64,000 nucleotides of DNA, taken from assembly GCA_900066355.1 (NCBI GenBank), contig FMEL01000003.1, positions 1-64,000 on the forward strand. Direction: 5' to 3'. This DNA comes from an uncultured Ruminococcus sp. GTDB taxonomy: Bacteria; Bacillota; Clostridia; Lachnospirales; Lachnospiraceae. Made by a program: the position numbers and the translations under genes. The notes under the pieces are model-generated. The model ran no database searches. It saw only the letters and a list, made by a program, of their open reading frames with translations, and was not told the DNA's origin. How positions within the stretch are numbered: position 1 is the first letter of the stretch; each line of letters starts with the position of its first letter. Below, in pieces: positions 41,497-50,217 of this stretch.

Positions 41497-42464
41497 AGTT
41501 CAAATGCCTTTCTCTGTTTCCTGCCATGCCTGCCGAGTTCATTCATCAGAATACTTACCCATCTGGAATCACCGGAACTCTGTGCCGTCTCCAGCATCTT
41601 TTCTGTCGTCTCCCTGTCAGGAGCAATTTCTTTTAATATGTTCTGCATGGCTTCGTATTCTTTCTTTTCTCCCAGAAGCGCGACCGCCTGCTGACTGTGT
41701 TCTTTGATATAGATAAGATATTTTTCGCGTGCCTCCCCAGTCATACTCATTGGATATAAGATCCGGTCAAGTGCAAGATTCAGCACGATACGTTCCTGCT
41801 CCCACGCAACAGCATACGGAAACAGTTTATCATATTCCAGTGTGTGAAGCTTTTTGTTCACAAAACTGTTCCGATAACGGATGCCACTTCCATGAACATG
41901 ATTTTCGAGGATTCTTGCCGGTGTATTTTCAACACCTTCCTCAAAAAACTCCGGAAACCAGAAACGCCCCAGTTCCCCATCTGTTTTCATATCTACGCGC
42001 AGTGTCTCCGGCAATTCCGTAAGGAAATCACGTAGTGCAGACTGCCCGTTTTCATCTGTTTCCACTGTAATCTGTTCCATCTTATGGCATCCTGTCAGCG
42101 CACCGGCACCAAGATCTTTCATTTCGCCGCAGAATTTCAGACGGCGAAGCTTAAAACAATTATAAAACGCATATCTGCCGATTTTACGCAGGAAGCGCGG
42201 AAGGCAGATTTCCTCCACCTGATTGCCTGCTGCCTGTGGCATATCATCTGCCGGTGTTTCTTCTGTCCCGTTTTCCGTGCAGTAAGTACCTGTTTCTTTC
42301 TTTTTATTTAATTCTGACACCTCTATATGATCTGAAAAAATATAGGCGCCAAGTTCTGTCACCGGAAATCCGTTCAGCGTATCCGGAATCTCAACGATCC
42401 TGTCATATCCGAATACACGATTGACGCAGATTCCTGTCTTATTTCTTTCATATAAATAAATCAT
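41493..42464 (-). CDS. Leucine-rich (BspA-type LRR_5) protein
   Basis: This 323-residue cytoplasmic protein has no signal peptide and a short stretch of BspA-type leucine-rich repeats (FPVTELGAYIFSDHIEVSEL, then VEEICLPRFLRKIGRYAFYNCFKLRRLKF and GAGALTGCHKMEQI). These are separated by a hydrophilic insert. The second half (about 180-323) is alpha-helical and I do not recognise it. The ATG overlaps the stop of the GTPase-nuclease gene (ATGA) and its own stop overlaps the vWA gene (GTGA). LRR proteins of this type usually act as binding or scaffolding surfaces. Here it may connect the ribosome-linked enzyme and the MoxR-vWA pair, but this is an inference. Confidence 0.75.
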   Translation of the reverse strand: MIYLYERNKTGICVNRVFGYDRIVEIPDTLNGFPVTELGAYIFSDHIEVSELNKKKETGTYCTENGTEETPADDMPQAAGNQVEEICLPRFLRKIGRYAFYNCFKLRRLKFCGEMKDLGAGALTGCHKMEQITVETDENGQSALRDFLTELPETLRVDMKTDGELGRFWFPEFFEEGVENTPARILENHVHGSGIRYRNSFVNKKLHTLEYDKLFPYAVAWEQERIVLNLALDRILYPMSMTGEAREKYLIYIKEHSQQAVALLGEKKEYEAMQNILKEIAPDRETTEKMLETAQSSGDSRWVSILMNELGRHGRKQRKAFEL

Positions 42465-45244
42465 TCTTTTTCTCCCAGACGGATTTTCTCCATCTGCTTC
42501 TGCATCTCCTCTGACATATGATCAAAAAGATAGGTTTTGCTGCTCTGCCGGCGCTGATGCCATTCTGCACGTGCAGCCTTTTCCGTATCTTCGATTTCTT
42601 TTTTCAGTCCCTGCGCTGAGATTCTGTGTGCACCCTGGCCCATGATTATGACTTGCTCCAGGCCATCCGAAGTTGCCACCGTCACCTGATACTGCCGTCC
42701 GATTTTATGGACAGTTTTTTCGATATACTGATCGGCTGTCTCGGCTTCCTTCGTATAAACCACATAAATATTATGATATGGGATGACTTCTTCCCTGTGT
42801 CCTTCCACCTTATAAGCATCCAGTACAAGAATCAGTGTACATTTTCGATATCCCTGATAATTGCTCAGAATATCCATCAGCTTATCACATGCCGCATGAA
42901 TATTTTCTTTTGCAAGCTCATTTAATTCTTCCCATGAAAAGATGATATTGTAACCATCAACCAACAGGTATTCTTCTTTACGCGGCTTGCCGGCTTTATA
43001 GTGCGTCGTCGATACAGATGCATGAACGGTCTTTTTCTGAAAAGCACCACGGTCACGTTTCACCGGTCCGAAAGTACGTTCAAAGATCGCCTGCAGTTCT
43101 TCCTCCTCTGCATAGCTGCCGCTATAGGAAAAACTCTCGGATTTTTTGCCGGATTTTCCACCATTTCTTCTGGTCAGCGCCGGATTATCCACCTGCGAAA
43201 GTCCTGCATTCTCATTTTCCACATCTTCATACCAGTTCTCACTGTCCAGTGCATCCATATCCACACTACTCTGCAGATGCATATAGTCTTCCACCTGATC
43301 CCATGGCACAACAAATCCAGCCCCGTGTGCACAGAAAACAGAACCGGTCGGATTCTCCAGATCGGCCTCCGGGTCATAGCCCGTATTCAGTACAATCTCA
43401 TCCTGGTTTCTGCACGGCGCATAACCTTTTAGATTACAGAAAAGTTTGCCTGTTCCATGTGTGTATGCGATCACTTCTTTCTGATAATCCCGCATCTGTG
43501 AGACGGCTGCTGTGCCTTTCAAAATTGCCACTTCACCATCCGTCTCCGGTGATTCGAATGTTCCCTGCATCTTCTGTACATCGGTCATTGCACGGCCGAT
43601 CATTTCCGCCGGTACTTCCAGTCGGAATTCATAATACGGCTCCAGCAAAATGCTTTTTGCCTTCCGCAGTCCCTGGCGTACTGCACGGTATGTCGCCTGG
43701 CGGAAATCGCCGCCCTCTGTATGTTTGGCATGTGCCCTTCCTGTCAGAAGTGTGATCTGTACGTCCGTAATCGGTGAGCCGGTCAGAACACCGATATGTT
43801 CTTTTTCTTCAAGATGTGTAAGGATCAGTCTCTGCCAGTTGCGTGCCAGTACATCTTCACTGCATGCTGTAAAAAACTGACATCCGCTGCCCGGTTCCCC
43901 CGGCTCGATCAGAAGATGTACTTCTGCATAGTGGCGAAGCGGTTCAAAATGTCCCACGCCCTCAACCGGTTCTGCAATCGTCTCCTTATAAACAATACTT
44001 CCGGTACCGAATTCCACTGCCACATGAAAACGGTCCCAGATCATTTTTTTCAAAATTTCAATCTGCACTTCTCCCATCAGCTGTGCATGGATCTCTCCCA
44101 GCTGGCTGTCCCACAGGATATGAAGCTGTGGTTCTTCCTCCTCAAGCATTCTCAGCTTCTGCAGCATCTGATGTGGATCACAGTCATCCGGAAGGATGAT
44201 CTGATAGTTGAGGACCGGTTCCAGTACAGGGAGTTCTGATTCACTTTCTGCTCCAAGTCCCTCACCCGGATAAGTTTTTGTGAGACCTGTCACCGCACAG
44301 ACAAGACCAGCCTCTGCTTCCTGCGTTGTCTCATATTTTGCCCCGGAATACAGACGGATCTGATCCACTTTTTCTTCCCACGAAGATTCTTCCACTTTTC
44401 TACCCGGCAGACTTTGGCCCGCACCTTCCGATGAGAGCAATGTCTTTACCTTCAAGCTTCCGCCCGTGATCTTCATATACGTAAGACGGTTTCCCTGCTC
44501 ATCCCGGGCGATCTTGAAAACTTTTGCACCAAAAGTTTCCCGGCGCTTCGGTTCTTTCGTATACGTGCGAAGTCCGTTCAGAAATTCTTCCACGCCTTCC
44601 ATTTTCAGTGCGGAACCAAAAAAACATGGAAAAACTTTTCTCTGTGCGATGAGCGCCGCACTCTCCGCTACAGTCACTTCGCCGGTTTCCAGATATTTTT
44701 CCAGAAGCTTCTCATCACAGACTGCGATGTTTTCCATCTGCTCCGATGAAAATCCCTCCTCTGCGCCTTCTGTCTTTCCGAAATCCACACAGTTTTCATG
44801 CAGATGATTTTTCAGATCTGCGAGGAGTGCATCGTGATCTGTCCCCTGCTGATCCATTTTATTTACAAATAAAAACGTCGGAATCTGATATCTTTCCAGA
44901 AGTCTCCACAAGGTCATCGTATGGCTCTGTACCCCATCCATACCATTGATCACAAGAATCGCATAATCAAGCACCTGCAGCGTACGCTCCATCTCCGCCG
45001 AAAAGTCGACATGTCCCGGAGTGTCAAGAAGTGACACTTCCATATCGTCTGTTTTCAGCAGTGCCTGCTTTGAGAAAATCGTGATTCCTCTTTCTTTTTC
45101 CAGTTCATACGTATCCAGAAAGGCATCTCCGTGATCCACTCGTCCGATCTTTCGGATCCCACCGCACAGATACAGAAGCCCTTCCGATAAAGTTGTCTTT
45201 CCGGCATCGACATGTGCCAGAATTCCGATAACCAGTTTTTTCAT
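42461..45244 (-). CDS. TetM/EF-G-like ribosomal GTPase fused to a YacP/Rae1-type NYN endonuclease domain
   Basis: This 927-residue fusion has an N-terminal translational GTPase of the TetM/TetO group: G1 AHVDAGKT (10-17), G2 GITI (53-56), G3 DTPGH with the catalytic His (74-78), and G4 NKMD (128-131), followed by EF-G domains II-V. After a linker (about 650-758) comes a NYN/YacP domain (759-927) with its acidic residues intact: VDGYN (Asp 763), DAYK (809), ETADQYIE (838) and SDG (860). YacP is Rae1 in Bacillus subtilis, a ribosome-associated endonuclease that cuts mRNA in the A site. The fusion therefore puts a factor that binds the ribosomal A-site region together with an A-site mRNA nuclease. 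The gene overlaps the LRR gene by 4 bp and follows a TetR gene by 23 bp. Confidence 0.85.
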   Translation of the reverse strand: MKKLVIGILAHVDAGKTTLSEGLLYLCGGIRKIGRVDHGDAFLDTYELEKERGITIFSKQALLKTDDMEVSLLDTPGHVDFSAEMERTLQVLDYAILVINGMDGVQSHTMTLWRLLERYQIPTFLFVNKMDQQGTDHDALLADLKNHLHENCVDFGKTEGAEEGFSSEQMENIAVCDEKLLEKYLETGEVTVAESAALIAQRKVFPCFFGSALKMEGVEEFLNGLRTYTKEPKRRETFGAKVFKIARDEQGNRLTYMKITGGSLKVKTLLSSEGAGQSLPGRKVEESSWEEKVDQIRLYSGAKYETTQEAEAGLVCAVTGLTKTYPGEGLGAESESELPVLEPVLNYQIILPDDCDPHQMLQKLRMLEEEEPQLHILWDSQLGEIHAQLMGEVQIEILKKMIWDRFHVAVEFGTGSIVYKETIAEPVEGVGHFEPLRHYAEVHLLIEPGEPGSGCQFFTACSEDVLARNWQRLILTHLEEKEHIGVLTGSPITDVQITLLTGRAHAKHTEGGDFRQATYRAVRQGLRKAKSILLEPYYEFRLEVPAEMIGRAMTDVQKMQGTFESPETDGEVAILKGTAAVSQMRDYQKEVIAYTHGTGKLFCNLKGYAPCRNQDEIVLNTGYDPEADLENPTGSVFCAHGAGFVVPWDQVEDYMHLQSSVDMDALDSENWYEDVENENAGLSQVDNPALTRRNGGKSGKKSESFSYSGSYAEEEELQAIFERTFGPVKRDRGAFQKKTVHASVSTTHYKAGKPRKEEYLLVDGYNIIFSWEELNELAKENIHAACDKLMDILSNYQGYRKCTLILVLDAYKVEGHREEVIPYHNIYVVYTKEAETADQYIEKTVHKIGRQYQVTVATSDGLEQVIIMGQGAHRISAQGLKKEIEDTEKAARAEWHQRRQSSKTYLFDHMSEEMQKQMEKIRLGEKE

Positions 45245-45267
45245 TTATTTTTCTTCTTTCGATTTGT

Positions 45268-45810
45268 TTATTCTTTGATGTATAACGGTGCCAGTTTCTG
45301 CACGATCACTTCGCTGACGCGGATCAGCATATCAAGCTCCTTGTCCTGATTGTTCAGATATGCATGGAAGCATCCCTGAATGCAGAACGACAGCATAATA
45401 TCTTTTTCAGGATCATTTTGGTATTCCGGAAAATTTTCTTTGATCAGACGCTTCAATTCCGCCTCCAGACAGTCTCCGAGATGGCTTTTTTCTGTACCGG
45501 AAAACAGAATATTGATCAGCGAATGATTGGATACCAGCGCGATATACAGATTTCTCGTAAACACATCCGGATTCTTAAACGGTGCCTCCTGCTGTCTGGA
45601 AATATCGGTCAGAACAGCCGTGATCGTCTCGGATTCAAGTGTCTGTGACAATGCATAGATATCCTCATAATGACTGTAAAATGTTGACTTGTTAATGCAT
45701 GCCAGACTGCACAGCTCTCTCACGGTGATTTTTTCCAGCGGTTTTGCCGCGCGTAGTTCCAGAAATGCATTTCGGATCGCCTTTTCGGTTTTTTCTATTC
45801 TGATATCCAT
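45268..45810 (-). CDS. TetR/AcrR family regulator, first gene of the GTPase-nuclease operon
   Basis: This 180-residue regulator has an N-terminal helix-turn-helix (KITVRELCSLACINKSTFYSHYEDIYAL, about residues 22-50) and a helical C-terminal ligand domain. It lacks a signature of a specific ligand class. The start at 45810 (MDIRIEKTEKAIRNAF) has AAAGGAG 9 nt upstream; a longer frame to 46017 would cross the promoter and operator area. It lies 23 bp upstream of the fusion GTPase gene on the same strand and is divergent from glgB, so it probably regulates its own operon. Confidence 0.85.
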   Translation of the reverse strand: MDIRIEKTEKAIRNAFLELRAAKPLEKITVRELCSLACINKSTFYSHYEDIYALSQTLESETITAVLTDISRQQEAPFKNPDVFTRNLYIALVSNHSLINILFSGTEKSHLGDCLEAELKRLIKENFPEYQNDPEKDIMLSFCIQGCFHAYLNNQDKELDMLIRVSEVIVQKLAPLYIKE

Positions 45811-45841
45811 ATAACCGTTCTCCTTTTCCGACATTTTTTTT

Positions 45842-45934
45842 AAATCGTCGGTTATCCGCCATTTGTCCGAAATCGTCGGTGGACAGGCGGGAGTTTTCTT
45901 TTTATAGTATACTAAACTACACAACCAATGTCTA
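45842..45934 (-). promoter_or_regulatory. Promoter and candidate operator of the TetR operon
   Basis: On the minus strand TAGACA (45929-45934) and TATACT (45906-45911) are 17 bp apart. The palindromic AGTATACT also gives a possible -10 on the plus strand for glgB. Between this promoter and the TetR start codon lie two direct repeats of AAATCGTCGGT (45842-45852 and 45870-45880). There is also an imperfect inverted repeat CCGCC-TGTCC / GGACA-GGCGG (45856-45890). They are placed like an autoregulatory operator in the 5' untranslated region. Confidence 0.5.
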
Positions 45935-45954
45935 TTATCTGCAAGGAGAATACT

Positions 45955-47739
45955 ATGGATTTTTACGGATTTTATACAGGAAAAATTTTTGATGCCTACA
46001 AATATCTCGGTGCCCACACTGAAAAACAGGGGGTAACTTTTCGTACGTTTGCACCTTCAGCTTCACGCATTACTCTGATCGGGGAATTTAATGAATGGCA
46101 GGAATGGGATATGAACAAAGTATCTGACGGAAATTTCTGGGAATGTTATGTTCCACAGGCAAAAGCCGGCCAGATGTATAAGTACCGCATTTATGACCGA
46201 AGCGGAAATGCCGTGGATCACTGCGATCCATATGGTTTCGGCATGGAACTCCGTCCAAACAGTGCTTCCATCATCCGCGATATGAACAAATACAAATTTA
46301 AAGACAGTCAGTGGATGCAGAACCGCAGTGACTGCCGCAAAAAGCCTCTCAATATTTATGAGATCCATTTCGGTTCTTTTCGCAAGCCTTCTGATAAAGC
46401 GGACGACTGGTACAACTATGAAGAAATGATCGACATTCTGATCCCATATCTCACCAAAAACGGTTACAACTATCTGGAGATCATGCCGCTGAATGAATAT
46501 CCGTGCGACGAATCATGGGGCTATCAGGCAACCGGATTTTTCAGTCCGACTTCCCGCTACGGAACTGCGGATCAGCTAAAAGCTTTTGTTGATGCCTGCC
46601 ACAAACACGGCATCGGTGTCCTGATGGATTTTGTCCCGGTACATTTTGCAGTGGACTCCTACGGACTTGCCAATTATGACGGAACTTCTCTTTTTGAATA
46701 TCCGAATTCTGCTGTCGGTGTCAGCGAATGGGGCAGCTGCAATTTCATGCACTCCCGCGGTGAGACAAGAAGTTTCCTGCAGTCCTGCGCCAATTACTGG
46801 ATCAGCGAATTTCATATGGACGGTATCCGCATGGATGCGATCAGCCGTGCGATCTACTGGCAGGGTGACCCGGCTCGTGGTGTCAATCTGAATGCCGTAG
46901 AATTTCTCCAGTATATGAACCAGAGCCTAAAGGGAATGCATCCGTCAGTCATTCTCGCCGCCGAAGATTCCACCTCTTTCCCGAAGGTGACCGATCCTGT
47001 CGATCAAGGAGGTCTTGGCTTCGATTACAAATGGGATATGGGATGGATGAATGATACACTCAATTATTTCCGTACTGCACCGGAATACCGTCCGGAAAAT
47101 TACCACAAACTCACATTCTCGATGATGTATTATTATGATGCCCGTTTCCTGCTCCCGCTCTCTCATGATGAAGTCGTTCACGGCAAGGCAACCATCATGC
47201 AGAAAATGAGCGGTGATTATGAAAACAAATTCCCGCAGGCGCGTTCCCTGTATATGTACATGTACGCACACCCGGGCAAAAAACTGAATTTCATGGGAAA
47301 TGAAATCGGACAGTTCCGCGAATGGGACGAAAAAAGAGAACAGGACTGGATGCTTCTTGATTATCCGGCGCATGATGCTTTCGCACACTTTATGAAAGAT
47401 CTGAATAAACTGTATCTGGAGCATTCCGCCCTCTGGGAAAAAGATTATGAAGCTGACGGTTTCAGATGGATCGACTGCCATCAGGAAGGACGCTGTATTT
47501 ATGTCTTCGAACGAAGCAGTAAAAAAGAGCGCATCCTTTCTCTGTTTAATTTCTCCGATCAGGAGCAGGTCTACGAGCTGAAACTTCCTGATGCGCAAAA
47601 ATTAAAAGAACTCCTGAACAGTAATCTAGCCGTTTATGGCGGCACACAGAAACGCAAAGGAGCTGTCAAAACAATCAAAGACGGCAGAATCCTTCTGACC
47701 CTTGCACCATATTCCTCTGTATATTATCTTGCGGAATAA
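45955..47739 (+). CDS. glgB: 1,4-alpha-glucan branching enzyme
   Basis: GlgB introduces alpha-1,6 branches into glycogen. The 594-residue GH13 protein has an N-terminal CBM48-like domain (TFRTFAPSASRITLIGEFNEW) and the GH13 barrel with EIHFGSF, LEIMPLNEYP, and catalytic residues in DGIRMDAIS (nucleophile), LAAEDST (acid) and PLSHDEVVHGK. It ends with GNEIGQFREW and the all-beta C-terminal domain. The ATG at 45955 has AAGGAG 6 nt upstream. It converges on malQ, with a shared terminator. A glgB/malQ pair fits storage and turnover of alpha-glucan; no other glg genes are in the window. Confidence 0.95.
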   Translation: MDFYGFYTGKIFDAYKYLGAHTEKQGVTFRTFAPSASRITLIGEFNEWQEWDMNKVSDGNFWECYVPQAKAGQMYKYRIYDRSGNAVDHCDPYGFGMELRPNSASIIRDMNKYKFKDSQWMQNRSDCRKKPLNIYEIHFGSFRKPSDKADDWYNYEEMIDILIPYLTKNGYNYLEIMPLNEYPCDESWGYQATGFFSPTSRYGTADQLKAFVDACHKHGIGVLMDFVPVHFAVDSYGLANYDGTSLFEYPNSAVGVSEWGSCNFMHSRGETRSFLQSCANYWISEFHMDGIRMDAISRAIYWQGDPARGVNLNAVEFLQYMNQSLKGMHPSVILAAEDSTSFPKVTDPVDQGGLGFDYKWDMGWMNDTLNYFRTAPEYRPENYHKLTFSMMYYYDARFLLPLSHDEVVHGKATIMQKMSGDYENKFPQARSLYMYMYAHPGKKLNFMGNEIGQFREWDEKREQDWMLLDYPAHDAFAHFMKDLNKLYLEHSALWEKDYEADGFRWIDCHQEGRCIYVFERSSKKERILSLFNFSDQEQVYELKLPDAQKLKELLNSNLAVYGGTQKRKGAVKTIKDGRILLTLAPYSSVYYLAE

Positions 47740-47746
47740 ATTTGAA

Positions 47747-47774
47747 CCCCCGGCACAATACCGGGGGCTGTTTT
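47747..47774. terminator. Terminator between glgB and malQ
   Basis: CCCCCGG (47747-47753) and CCGGGGG (47761-47767) form a GC-rich stem with a 7-nt loop, followed by CTGTTTTAT. It serves the convergent genes glgB and malQ; the T-tract is better on the plus strand. Confidence 0.75.
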
Positions 47775-47795
47775 ATATAATTTATTATATTTTTC

Positions 47796-49295
47796 TTATA
47801 ATCTTCCGTAGCGTCCTGCAAGTTCCAGCATTTCTCCCCGCAGTTCTTTAGAAAATTGTCCTTCTTTCAAACGCCATTTCCAGTTCTTTCCAAGTGTGGA
47901 CGGCTGATTCATTCGTGCGGAATTATCTAGTCCCAGATAGTCCTGCATCGGTATGATACAAAGATCAGCTACGCTCTGCATCACAAGGCAGATCAGATCG
48001 TCACAAAGTTCTTTTCCGGAATCGTGGAAATTATTCAGGTATTTACGAACCTGTCTGCGCTCCTGTGGTGTAATATTATCAAGCCATGATACCAGAGTCT
48101 CATTGTCATGAGTTCCTGTATAAACCACGCAATTTCTCGGATAGTTATGCGGCAGATAATCGCTTGCATTACCCGTATCGCGCTCGTCAAATGCAAATTC
48201 GATGACCTTCATATTCGGGTAGCCGCTTTCTTCGACCAGTTTCTTAACCGTGTCGGTCATATAACCAAGATCTTCTGCAATGATCTCACGATGTCCGAGT
48301 TTTTCTGAAATCGTGCGGAACAGCTCGATTCCCGGGCCTTTTTCCCACCAGCCGTTCTCTGCTGTCTTATCACCGTACGGGATTGCATAATATTCATCAA
48401 ATCCGCGGAAATGATCAATTCGCACTACATCATACAGACGGAAACAGTTTGCAATTCGTTTTACCCACCATTCATATCCGGAATTGCGATGCACTTCCCA
48501 GTTGTACAGTGGATTTCCCCAGAGCTGTCCTGTTGCAGAAAATCCGTCCGGCGGGCAGCCTGCAACCTGTATCGGACAGTTTTTTTCATCGAGTTTAAAG
48601 AGCCATGGATTTGCCCATGTGTCAGCACTGTCCATTGCCACATAGATCGGGATATCACCAATGATCTGGATTCCTTTTTCATTTGCATAAGCTTTCAGTT
48701 TCATCCACTGCTGGCGGAATTTAAACTGCATGTACTCCTGAAATTCGATTTCAAAATACATTTCTTCTCTGTAATAATCGAGGGCATTCTGCCAGCGAAG
48801 ACGGATGTCCTCAGCCCATTCACTCCACGGAATACCACCGAAGCGTTTCTTCACAGCCATAAAAAGTGCATAGTCCTTCAGCCACCATGCCTCTTCTTCC
48901 TGAAATCTGCGGAATTCCGAATCTATGTATACGTTGCTGCGTTCATATGCCTTGCGAAGCAAAATCATACGTCCTTCATATAATTTTGCATAATCTACGC
49001 TTGTCGCATCCGTTCCGAAATCCACGCTCTCACATTCTTTTTTTGTCAGGACACCTTCTTTTATCAGTTCTTCCAGACTGATAAAATATGGATTTCCTGC
49101 AAATGTGGAAAATGACTGATACGGAGAATCGCCGTAGCTTGTCGGACCAAGCGGCAGAATCTGCCAGTAACTCTGTCCTGCTTCTTTCAGCGCATCCACA
49201 AACTCATATGCTTTTTTGTCAAAGCAGCCGATTCCATATTTTGACGGCAGACTGCTGACCGGGAGCAGCACACCGCATTTTCTTTTCTTTGCCAT
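47796..49295 (-). CDS. malQ: 4-alpha-glucanotransferase (amylomaltase)
   Basis: MalQ transfers alpha-1,4 glucan segments between maltodextrins, releasing glucose. The 499-residue GH77 enzyme has the N-terminal GVLLPVSSLPSKYGIGCF, QILPLGPTSYGDSPYQS, and catalytic residues in VVRIDHFRGFDEYY (nucleophile Asp), IAEDLG (acid Glu) and TGTHDNETL (stabilising Asp). GGGAGG lies at a suitable distance from the ATG at 49295. It ends near the glgB terminator. Confidence 0.95.
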   Translation of the reverse strand: MAKKRKCGVLLPVSSLPSKYGIGCFDKKAYEFVDALKEAGQSYWQILPLGPTSYGDSPYQSFSTFAGNPYFISLEELIKEGVLTKKECESVDFGTDATSVDYAKLYEGRMILLRKAYERSNVYIDSEFRRFQEEEAWWLKDYALFMAVKKRFGGIPWSEWAEDIRLRWQNALDYYREEMYFEIEFQEYMQFKFRQQWMKLKAYANEKGIQIIGDIPIYVAMDSADTWANPWLFKLDEKNCPIQVAGCPPDGFSATGQLWGNPLYNWEVHRNSGYEWWVKRIANCFRLYDVVRIDHFRGFDEYYAIPYGDKTAENGWWEKGPGIELFRTISEKLGHREIIAEDLGYMTDTVKKLVEESGYPNMKVIEFAFDERDTGNASDYLPHNYPRNCVVYTGTHDNETLVSWLDNITPQERRQVRKYLNNFHDSGKELCDDLICLVMQSVADLCIIPMQDYLGLDNSARMNQPSTLGKNWKWRLKEGQFSKELRGEMLELAGRYGRL

Positions 49296-49453
49296 TCTCA
49301 TTCCTCCCATATGTTTTTTGTAAACGAGGAAAACCAGGCGATGTTTCACGCCCGGTAATCCTGCATTATCCGTTATAGTTATTTTGTCATATCGGAAGGT
49401 AAATCGTCAATGTTCATATTCGAGGGTTTATGTTAAATTTTGAAGATTTCCTC

Positions 49454-49765
49454 TTAATCCAGATGAAAAACAGGATGAAGATCCTTGCATACCGGACTGT
49501 TATCCGGATTAGTTTCCATAATATCTGCCATGAAATCCCACCATTTACGGTTTATCTTAGTATCTGCACTCTTACTCCATTTTTTTTCATCTTCGATTTC
49601 TATATAGCCAAACAATGTGAGTGTTTCTTTATCCAGAAAAATGGAATAATTTTTTCCGCCATATTCATGTATCATATCTTTCATTTCCGGCCAGAGCAGA
49701 TTATGACGTCTCTCGTATTCCTGTTCCTGTCCTTCATACAATTTCATTGTAAATGCTTTGATCAT
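49454..49765 (-). CDS. rhaM: L-rhamnose mutarotase
   Basis: RhaM interconverts the anomers of L-rhamnose. The 103-residue protein has the family start MIKAFTMKLYEGQEQEYERRHNLLWPEM, the catalytic-site YSIFLD and GYIEIED segments, and WWDFMADIME, all at the usual length (~104). ATG 49765 lies 7 nt after GGAGG; a longer frame upstream runs into the palindromic repeat. It is downstream of a remnant rhamnose-type binding protein on the same strand, so it is probably the survivor of a degraded rhamnose transport operon. Whether it still functions depends on rhamnose genes elsewhere. Confidence 0.9.
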   Translation of the reverse strand: MIKAFTMKLYEGQEQEYERRHNLLWPEMKDMIHEYGGKNYSIFLDKETLTLFGYIEIEDEKKWSKSADTKINRKWWDFMADIMETNPDNSPVCKDLHPVFHLD

Positions 49766-49790
49766 ATCCATACCTCCTGCATTTTCCACC

Positions 49791-49875
49791 ATACAGAGAA
49801 CCTGCCACTGGCAGCTTCTCTCGCATACTTTGGCATAAAGTTCAGGACTGCCGTAGTAGCAGTACAGCAGTCCTG
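49791..49875 (-). repeat. Dispersed palindromic repeat, copy 2 (upstream of rhaM)
   Basis: The near-perfect palindrome AGAGAACCTGCCA-C-TGGCAGCTTCTCT (49795-49821) and the flanking 47 bp (49791-49837) match copy 1 in the greA leader at 46 of 47 positions, in opposite chromosomal orientation. Next to it is a perfect 9-bp hairpin CAGGACTGC/GCAGTCCTG (49843-49851 with 49867-49875). Both copies thus have the same two-hairpin layout with differing first-stem sequence. It lies between the rhaM start and the binding-protein remnant. Confidence 0.85.
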
Positions 49876-49911
49876 TTTCCAAGGGTTATTTAAATTGTAA
49901 TTAGCGCCTGA

Positions 49912-50217
49912 TTAATAAACATCTTTCCATTCATCGATATTGGATGGATTAAATTTGAACGGAGAACCGAGAATAACTTCTGTACCGCCGTCAGATGCCT
50001 CTGTGACTTTGGCATCAAGACAGGAAACTTTGATGCCTTCATTCATAGCATCTTCCAGTGCAGCCTGAAGTGCATTCTCATCATTTCCTGCAATACAGAT
50101 TCCATCAACCTGCTGTGAAATCAGTAACTGGATTACTGAAATCTGTGCATCAGCAGTTGCTGTTTCCGGATGTTTTATGATTGCTGTGCCACCTTCTGCC
50201 TCGATAATTTCCTTGCG
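49912..50217 (-). pseudogene. Internally deleted rhamnose-type ABC sugar-binding protein
   Basis: Translation of the minus strand gives ~100 codons without a start. The first ~65 codons are the N-terminal lobe of a periplasmic-binding-protein-like sugar receptor (HPETATADAQ, QLLISQQVDGICIAGNDENALQ and GIKVSCLDAKV). They are joined in frame to the last ~20 residues of such a protein (GSPFKFNPSNIDEWKDVY, then stop TAA at 49912-49914). The middle ~180 residues and the signal peptide are missing. The C-terminal ending is like that of RhaS-type rhamnose receptors, and rhaM follows. The upstream break lies near 50217, where AraC gene sequence starts on the other strand. Confidence 0.75.

Noticed and set aside
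42461..45244. Plain tetracycline resistance gene (tetM/tetO)
   Set aside because: The N-terminal GTPase resembles the family, but the fused nuclease domain, the five-gene operon and the absence of any mobile element or other resistance gene argue against an acquired resistance determinant.
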